Shown: positions 58,683 to 64,000 of the stretch, one piece after another
Numbering within the stretch: the first letter of the stretch is position 1
Layout: every line of letters starts with the position of its first letter
From: Shuttleworthia sp045545575
Lineage (GTDB): Bacteria > Bacillota > Clostridia > Lachnospirales > Lachnospiraceae
Reading direction: 5' to 3'
Assembly: GCA_045545575.1 (NCBI GenBank)
Contig: JAZQBE010000052.1
Coordinates: 3,160 to 67,159 of the forward strand
Length of the DNA stretch: 64,000 nt
Notes under the pieces: model-generated
Told to the model about the DNA's origin: nothing
The model's input: the letters and a program-made list of their open reading frames with translations, nothing else
Database searches by the model: none
Program-made: the position numbers and the translations under genes

Positions 58683-59237
58683 ATGGATGCCCGAGTAAAA
58701 CCTTATGAAGAGAAGATGCAGAAAACGATGGCCAACCTTGCGTCGGAGTACGGGACCATCCGCGCCGGCCGCGCGAACCCGCACGTCTTAGACCGCATCA
58801 TGGTGGACTATTACGGAAGCCCCACGCCGCTGCAGCAGGTGGGCAACATCTCTGTTCCCGAGCCGCGTCTGATCGTGATCCAGCCCTGGGAAGCAAAGAT
58901 GGTCAAGGAAATCTGCAAGGCCATCCAGATGTCCGATCTGGGCATCAACCCCAGCAACGACGGGTCCACGATCCGCCTGCTGTTCCCGGAACTGACCGAG
59001 GAGCGCCGTAAAGATCTGGCCAAGGAAGTCCGCAAGAAGGGCGAGGAGGCGAAGGTCGCCATCCGCAACATCCGCCGGGACGGCAACGACGCGTTCAAGA
59101 AACTGAAAAAGACGGAGGATGTTTCCGAGGATGAGATCGCGGATCTGGAAGATGAGCTTCAGAAGCTGACGGATAAGTTCATCAAGGAAGTGGACGCCGC
59201 CGTGGCAAAGAAGACGGACGAATTAATGACGGTCTAG
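58683..59237 (+). CDS. frr: Ribosome recycling factor
   Basis: A 184-residue RRF that, with EF-G, splits ribosomes after termination. Signature features: LASEYGTIRAGRANPHVLDRIMVDYYGSPTPLQQVGNISVPEPRLIVIQPWE, LTEERRKDLAKEVRKKGEEAKVAIRNIRRDGNDAFKKL. AAGGAGGAAG precedes the ATG. Confidence 0.98.
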   Translation: MDARVKPYEEKMQKTMANLASEYGTIRAGRANPHVLDRIMVDYYGSPTPLQQVGNISVPEPRLIVIQPWEAKMVKEICKAIQMSDLGINPSNDGSTIRLLFPELTEERRKDLAKEVRKKGEEAKVAIRNIRRDGNDAFKKLKKTEDVSEDEIADLEDELQKLTDKFIKEVDAAVAKKTDELMTV

Positions 59238-59310
59238 CGCCCGGAAACGGGAACTTTCCGTCGGGATTCGAACGCTTCATGATGCTGCTGCAAGAACATG
59301 ATAGGAATGG

Positions 59311-59349
59311 AACGCAAAGCTGAACGGAAGCCCCGTTCGGCTTTGCGTT
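59311..59349 (+). terminator. Long hairpin in uppS leader
   Basis: AACGCAAAGCTGAACGG (59311-59327) pairs with CCGTTCGGCTTTGCGTT (59333-59349), about 17 bp with one G-T, loop AAGCC. Only GTATTG follows, so it is not a classical terminator. It ends 20 nt before uppS and may affect mRNA processing or translation. Confidence 0.55.
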
Positions 59350-59369
59350 GTATTGAAAAAGGTGTATTT

Positions 59370-60068
59370 ATGGAGATTCCAAAGCACGTCGCGATCATTT
59401 TGGACGGCAACGGCCGCTGGGCGAAATCCAAAGGGATGCCGCGCACCTACGGGCATACCGTCGGCGCCAAAAACGTCGAGATCATCACGGAAGCCGCGCA
59501 CAACCTGGGGATCAAATATCTAACCCTGTACGCCTTTTCCACGGAGAACTGGAACCGCCCGGACGACGAGGTCCATGCCCTGATGAAGCTTCTGGACAGC
59601 TATCTGTCCACCTGTCTGCGCACGGCGAAGAAGAACAACATGCGCGTGCGCGTGATCGGGGATCTGTCCCGGTTTGAGGCAAAGACGCAGGAGACGATCC
59701 GTACGCTGACGGAGGTTTCCTCGCAGTACGACGGGATCAACCTGACCATCGCCATCAACTACGGCTCCCGGGACGAGATCACCCGGGGCGTGCGAAAAAT
59801 CGCCGCGGAGGTGGCGGAAGGGAAGCTCGCGCCGGAAGAGATTACGGAAGAGTATATTTCACAGGCGCTGGATACGAGAGAGATTCCGGATCCGGACCTG
59901 ATGATCCGCACCAGCGGAGAACAGCGGCTGTCCAACTACCTGCTCTGGCAGCTGGCTTACGCGGAGTTCTACTTCACGCCGGTGCCCTGGCCGGACTTCA
60001 GTCCGGAGGAGCTGCAGAAGGCGGTGGAAGAATACAGCCGCCGGCAGAGACGGTTTGGAGGGATTTAA
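59370..60068 (+). CDS. uppS: Undecaprenyl diphosphate synthase (cis-prenyltransferase)
   Basis: A 232-residue enzyme that condenses isopentenyl diphosphate with farnesyl diphosphate to make the wall lipid carrier. HVAIILDGNGRWAKSKGMPRTYGHTVGAKN (catalytic Asp in LDGNGRW), YLTLYAFSTENWNRP and DLMIRTSGEQRLSNYLLWQLAYAEFYF are the family motifs. ATG 59370 matches the conserved start. It is followed at once by cdsA. Confidence 0.96.
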   Translation: MEIPKHVAIILDGNGRWAKSKGMPRTYGHTVGAKNVEIITEAAHNLGIKYLTLYAFSTENWNRPDDEVHALMKLLDSYLSTCLRTAKKNNMRVRVIGDLSRFEAKTQETIRTLTEVSSQYDGINLTIAINYGSRDEITRGVRKIAAEVAEGKLAPEEITEEYISQALDTREIPDPDLMIRTSGEQRLSNYLLWQLAYAEFYFTPVPWPDFSPEELQKAVEEYSRRQRRFGGI

Positions 60069-60069
60069 A

Positions 60070-60876
60070 GTGAATTCGTTTTGGACTCGGCTGATCAGCG
60101 GTGTGATAATGCTGGTCGTGATGATTGCGGTAAACCTGGCCGGCGGCCCGGTACAGCTGGCGGCGCTTGGCGCGATTTCGGTGATCGGCGTCTTTGAGAT
60201 CTGCCGGATTTTCAAGGTGCACACCAGCGGCGTGGGCGTTCTTTCCTACCTGATGGTGATTCTGTACTATCTGGATCTGCAGTTTTCGTTTCTGCCGGAA
60301 CACACGATGCTGTTCATCATCTATCTGATTCTGCTGCTTTCGGCCTTTGTGCTCCGCTGGCCGAAGTATCACGCGGACCAGATCATGGCGGCATTCTTTT
60401 CCGTCTTTTACGTGGCCGTAATGCTTTCCTACATCTACCGCGTGCGGCAGATGGACATCGGTATCTATACGGTCTGGCTGATTTTCCTTTGCTCCTGGGG
60501 CTGCGACACCTGCGCCTACTGCTTCGGCATGCTGTTCGGAAAGCACAAGATGGCGCCGGTGCTTTCACCGAAGAAATCGGTGGAGGGCGCCATCGGCGGC
60601 GTGGCCGGCTCGATGATTCTGACGGCTCTGTTTGCCTGGGGGCTGCATGAACGGATGGGGGCGGATATCCGCCTGATCGGCGTACTGTCGCTGCTGGCCG
60701 GCGCGGGGGCGCTGATCTCCATGATCGGCGACCTGGGCGCGTCCGCGATCAAGCGCTGCTACGACGTGAAGGATTACGGACACATTTTCCCCGGACACGG
60801 CGGCGTGCTCGACCGGTTTGACAGCGTGATCATCACGGCGCCGATCATCTATTATCTGCTGCTGTTTTTCGCGTAA
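60070..60876 (+). CDS. cdsA: Phosphatidate cytidylyltransferase
   Basis: A 268-residue integral membrane enzyme making CDP-diacylglycerol, with about seven hydrophobic helices. The signature LSPKKSVEGAIGG and SMIGDLGASAIKRCYDVKDYGHIFPGHGGVLDRFDS is intact. GTG 60070 is preceded by GGAGGG and matches the conserved N-terminus. Confidence 0.95.
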   Translation: MNSFWTRLISGVIMLVVMIAVNLAGGPVQLAALGAISVIGVFEICRIFKVHTSGVGVLSYLMVILYYLDLQFSFLPEHTMLFIIYLILLLSAFVLRWPKYHADQIMAAFFSVFYVAVMLSYIYRVRQMDIGIYTVWLIFLCSWGCDTCAYCFGMLFGKHKMAPVLSPKKSVEGAIGGVAGSMILTALFAWGLHERMGADIRLIGVLSLLAGAGALISMIGDLGASAIKRCYDVKDYGHIFPGHGGVLDRFDSVIITAPIIYYLLLFFA

Positions 60877-60904
60877 AGCACCTTTCATTTTGGGAGAACG
60901 ACAC

Positions 60905-62032
60905 ATGAGAGATCTGGTCATATTAGGCTCCACCGGCTCCATCGGCACACAGACGTTAGACGTGGTGCGCGCCCAGGGCGGATTCCGTGTCCGCGCGCTG
61001 TGCGCCGGAAAGAACATCCGTCTGCTGGAGGCGCAGATCCGGGAGTTTCATCCGGATTTTGCCGCCGTCTGGGACGAAACAGACGCGGCGGCGCTTCGGA
61101 CGGCGGTCGCCGACCTGCCGGTACAGGTGCTGTCCGGAATGGACGGCCTTCTGGCGTGTGTGCGCATTCCGTCGCTGGTCGTGACGGCCATTGTGGGCAT
61201 GATCGGCGTGCGGCCGACCGTCGCGGCCATCGAAGCCGGCAACGACATCGCGCTGGCCAACAAGGAGACGCTGGTCACGGCCGGACACATCATCATGCCC
61301 CTGGCGAAGGAAAAGGGCGTGTCCATCCTGCCGGTGGACAGCGAGCACAGCGCGATTTTCCAGAGCCTGCAGGGCAATGAAGGAAATGACATCGCCCGCA
61401 TCCTTCTGACAGCCTCCGGCGGACCGTTCCGCGGCAGAAGCCGGGCGGATCTGGAAAAGGTAACGCCGGCGGATGCGTTAAAGCATCCGAACTGGTCGAT
61501 GGGGGCGAAGATTACCATCGACTCCGCGTCGATGGTCAACAAGGGGCTCGAGGTGATGGAGGCCCGGTGGCTGTTCGACGTGGATTATTCGCAGATTCAG
61601 GTGCTTGTGCATCCGCAGAGCATCGTGCACTCGGCCGTGGAATACGCGGACGGCGCCGTGATCGCACAGATGGGCGTGCCGGACATGAAGCTTCCGATTC
61701 AGTACGCGATGTTCTATCCGAAGCGTCTTCCGATGCAGGACAACCGGCTGGATCTGTGCGCCCTGGGGCAGCTGACCTTCGAGGAGCCGGATCTTTCGGT
61801 GTTCTCGGGCCTTGCGCTGGCCTACGAGGCGATCCGCCGCGGCGGAAACGCGCCGACGGTCTTCAACGCGGCGAACGAGGAGGCGGTCGCGGATTTCCTG
61901 GCCGGAAGGATCGGCTTCCTGGATATTTACGACCGGATCGAACAGGCGATGGATACCGTGGAACGGATCGAGGCGCCCACCCTCGATGAAGTGCTTTACA
62001 CGGAGCAGCGGGCGAGGGCATTGTTTCACTGA
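60905..62032 (+). CDS. dxr: 1-deoxy-D-xylulose 5-phosphate reductoisomerase
   Basis: A 375-residue second enzyme of the MEP isoprenoid pathway. LGSTGSIGTQTLDVV (NADPH site, residues 6-20), ALANKETLVTAG, PVDSEHSAIFQSL (metal-binding Asp and Glu), LTASGGPFRG, HPNWSMGAKITIDSASMVNKGLEVMEA, VHPQSIVHS. ATG 60905 follows GGGAG. Confidence 0.97.
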   Translation: MRDLVILGSTGSIGTQTLDVVRAQGGFRVRALCAGKNIRLLEAQIREFHPDFAAVWDETDAAALRTAVADLPVQVLSGMDGLLACVRIPSLVVTAIVGMIGVRPTVAAIEAGNDIALANKETLVTAGHIIMPLAKEKGVSILPVDSEHSAIFQSLQGNEGNDIARILLTASGGPFRGRSRADLEKVTPADALKHPNWSMGAKITIDSASMVNKGLEVMEARWLFDVDYSQIQVLVHPQSIVHSAVEYADGAVIAQMGVPDMKLPIQYAMFYPKRLPMQDNRLDLCALGQLTFEEPDLSVFSGLALAYEAIRRGGNAPTVFNAANEEAVADFLAGRIGFLDIYDRIEQAMDTVERIEAPTLDEVLYTEQRARALFH

Positions 62033-62069
62033 CAGACGGTGACGGACACAGAATCAGGGTTTGTGGTTT

Positions 62070-63104
62070 ATGTTAAAAATACTCATTGCGATCTTTATAT
62101 TCAGTTTTCTGATTTTCTTTCATGAACTCGGGCACTGCCTGGCGGCAAAGGCCTGCGGGATCCGCGTGAACGCGTTTTTCATCGGTTTCGGGCCGGCGCT
62201 GCTGAAGTTTCAGGGAAAGGAAACGGAGTACTCGCTGCGCCTTCTGCCCTTCGGCGGCGCGTGCGTCATGGAGGGGGAAGACGAGGCCAGTTCCGACGCG
62301 CGGGCGTTTTCCAACAAAAGTGTATGGAAACGGCTGATCGTCGTGTTTGCCGGACCGTTTTTCAACTTCATCCTGGCCTTTGTCATGGCTGTCGTTCTGA
62401 TTGCCTTTGCCGGCGTGGACCGTCCGGTGATCACCGGCGTTATGGAGGGCTATCCGGCAGAGGAAGCCGGCCTTGCCGCCGGAGACGAAATCATCTCGAT
62501 CAACCGCAGCCGCATTTATTTCTTCAAGGAGATCAGCCTTTCGCTGTTTCTGCGCGAGGACCAGCCGGCGGACGTGGTCTACGAGCGCGGCGGTCAGCGG
62601 TACGAGACGGTGATGACGCCGAAATACAGTGCCGAAGACGACCGCTATTATCTCGGCATTACCAGCACCCTCGGCCGCGAGAAGACGTCGCCGGCGGGAA
62701 CCCTCGGATTTGCCCTCTGTGAAATCCGCTACCAGATCCGCGCGACGTTTTTAAGCCTCCGGATGCTGGTGACGGGCAAGGTGGGCGTGACGGATCTGTC
62801 CGGTCCGGTCGGGATCGTTTCCACCATCGGCGAGACCTATGAGCTGGCGGCCCGGGAAGGTGCGTTCATGGTCTTTCTGAATATGATCAATATCGCCATC
62901 CTGCTGTCGGCAAACCTGGGCGTCATGAATCTGCTGCCGATTCCGGCACTGGACGGCGGCCGCATCCTGCTTCTTCTGGTGGAAGCCGTGCGCCGCAAAA
63001 AACTGTCCGAAAAACTGGAGGGCACGATTCACCTGGTCGGCTTCGCCGCGCTGATGGCGCTGATGGTCATCGTCATGATCAGCGATATTTACAAGCTGTT
63101 TTAG
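62070..63104 (+). CDS. rseP: Site-2 protease RseP
   Basis: A 344-residue membrane zinc metalloprotease of the RIP family. HELGH (residues about 18-22) in the first membrane segment, one PDZ domain (about 115-200: ITGVMEGYPAEEAGLAAGDEIISINRSRI), then NLLPIPALDGG in a late membrane segment. It cleaves membrane anti-sigma factors or signal-peptide remnants. Start 62070 is chosen at MLKILIAIF; its ribosome site is poor. Confidence 0.94.
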   Translation: MLKILIAIFIFSFLIFFHELGHCLAAKACGIRVNAFFIGFGPALLKFQGKETEYSLRLLPFGGACVMEGEDEASSDARAFSNKSVWKRLIVVFAGPFFNFILAFVMAVVLIAFAGVDRPVITGVMEGYPAEEAGLAAGDEIISINRSRIYFFKEISLSLFLREDQPADVVYERGGQRYETVMTPKYSAEDDRYYLGITSTLGREKTSPAGTLGFALCEIRYQIRATFLSLRMLVTGKVGVTDLSGPVGIVSTIGETYELAAREGAFMVFLNMINIAILLSANLGVMNLLPIPALDGGRILLLLVEAVRRKKLSEKLEGTIHLVGFAALMALMVIVMISDIYKLF

Positions 63105-63116
63105 GAGGTTGCTTCC

Positions 63117-64000
63117 ATGCGCAAAATGACAAAACAGGTATCCGTCGGCGGCCTGACCTTAGGAGGCGGCGCGCCGATCCGCATTCAGTCCATGTGCAAC
63201 ACACACACCGAGGACGTGGAGGCCACCGTCGCGCAGATTCTTGCGCTGGAACAGGCCGGCTGCGAGATCATCCGCTGCGCCGTGCCCACCATGGAGGCCG
63301 CGCAGGCCTTTGCGAAAATCCGTCCGCGGATCCATGTCCCGCTGGTGGCCGACATCCATTTCGACGCGGATCTGGCCGTGGCGGCGATGGAAAACGGCGC
63401 GGACAAAATCCGCATCAACCCGGGAAACATCGGCTCCCGCGAGCGGGTAAAATATGTCATCGACGCGGCGAAGGACCGGCAGATCCCGATCCGGGTCGGC
63501 GTGAATTCCGGCTCGCTGGAAAAGCGTCTGCTGGAGAAATACGGCGGCGTGACGGCCGAGGCGCTGGTGGAGAGCGCCTTAGACCAGGTGCACCTGATCG
63601 AGGATCTCGGCTGGGACCGTCTGGTGATCAGCATCAAGTCCTCCGACGTTCTGATGTGTGACGCGGCGTACCGGCTGCTTTCCGAGCAGACGGATTATCC
63701 GCTGCACGTCGGCATCACCGAAGCGGGCACCGTGACCAGCGGAAACATCAAATCCGCCATCGGTCTGGCGCTGATCCTGTCGAAGGGCATCGGCGATACG
63801 ATCCGCGTGTCCCTGACCGGGGATCCCGTCGAGGAAATCCGTTCCGCGAAGCTGATCCTGCGCACCCTCGGGCTGCGCAAGGGCGGCATCGAGGTGGTGT
63901 CCTGTCCGACCTGCGGCCGCACGAAGATCGACCTGATCGGCCTCGCGACGCAGGTGGGGGACATGGTCAAAGACATGCCCCTCGACCTGAAGGTCGCCGG
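63117..64000 (+). CDS. ispG: 4-hydroxy-3-methylbut-2-enyl diphosphate synthase (3' end outside window)
   Basis: The first 294 residues of the Fe-S enzyme IspG of the MEP pathway: VSVGGLTLGGGAPIRIQSMCNTHTEDVEATVAQI, IIRCAVPTMEAAQAF, LVADIHFDADLAVAAMENGADKIRINPGNIGS, and the first cluster motif region SCPTCGRTKID. GGAGG 5-6 nt before ATG. It follows rseP by 12 nt. Confidence 0.97.
   Translation, partial: MRKMTKQVSVGGLTLGGGAPIRIQSMCNTHTEDVEATVAQILALEQAGCEIIRCAVPTMEAAQAFAKIRPRIHVPLVADIHFDADLAVAAMENGADKIRINPGNIGSRERVKYVIDAAKDRQIPIRVGVNSGSLEKRLLEKYGGVTAEALVESALDQVHLIEDLGWDRLVISIKSSDVLMCDAAYRLLSEQTDYPLHVGITEAGTVTSGNIKSAIGLALILSKGIGDTIRVSLTGDPVEEIRSAKLILRTLGLRKGGIEVVSCPTCGRTKIDLIGLATQVGDMVKDMPLDLKVA

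Overview
The window is a GC-rich chromosome segment from a Gram-positive bacterium, most likely a member of Clostridia and plausibly Lachnospiraceae. The gene orders comM-dprA-topA-codY and rpsB-tsf-pyrH-frr-uppS-cdsA-dxr-rseP-ispG are typical of Firmicutes. A DUF5717-like/DUF5716-like gene pair points to Lachnospiraceae. The family-level placement is inference. Genes are densely packed, mostly on the + strand, with strong Shine-Dalgarno sites and many 1-8 nt stop/start overlaps.

Layout. 1-4475: a carbohydrate-degradation cluster made of a carboxylesterase (cut by the window edge), a GH2 glycosidase and a GH13 alpha-glucosidase. 4547-4617: tRNA-Gly(CCC), whose 3' end is the attachment site of a 30.8-kb prophage (4592-35357) bounded by a 30-bp direct repeat. 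35417-45901: a CobD/HisC-like aminotransferase, then a three-gene operon (DUF5717-like giant protein, Hsp70/actin-fold DUF5716-like protein, helical-repeat protein), gltX and a UvrD-type helicase. 45971-49994: a DUF1292 protein, a GH13 isoamylase-like protein that has lost its catalytic residues, a DUF5662-like protein and trpS. 50215-55918: comM, dprA, topA, codY. 56053-64000: the translation, lipid-carrier and isoprenoid block from rpsB to ispG (ispG is cut by the window end).

The prophage is an HK97-type siphovirus and looks intact. On the - strand it has a lysogeny operon (CI-like repressor, degenerate ImmA-like protein, HIRAN-domain membrane protein, then integrase). It is separated from the + strand early genes by a divergent control region with TTCGA-N4-TCGAA operators, one of them inside the spacer of a near-consensus promoter. 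Early genes include Rad52/Sak-like, NinB-like and resolvase-like recombination genes, a replication protein with a G39P-like helicase loader but no helicase, an SSB, and an unusually long series of small zinc-ribbon/Lar/DUF551 proteins. A sigma-like late regulator precedes HNH-terL-portal-protease-capsid, connectors, tail genes, holin, amidase, and two paralogous tail-fibre-like genes at the right end. No small terminase gene is visible. The tail chaperone shows a canonical -1 frameshift site (AAAAAAA). Two late genes carry terminator-like hairpins with U6 tracts inside their coding sequence.

The best candidates for undescribed biology are the DUF5717/DUF5716/helical-repeat operon (36633-42431), the catalytically dead GH13 protein (46559-48409), the intragenic terminator-like elements in the prophage, and the HIRAN-membrane protein in the lysogeny operon.
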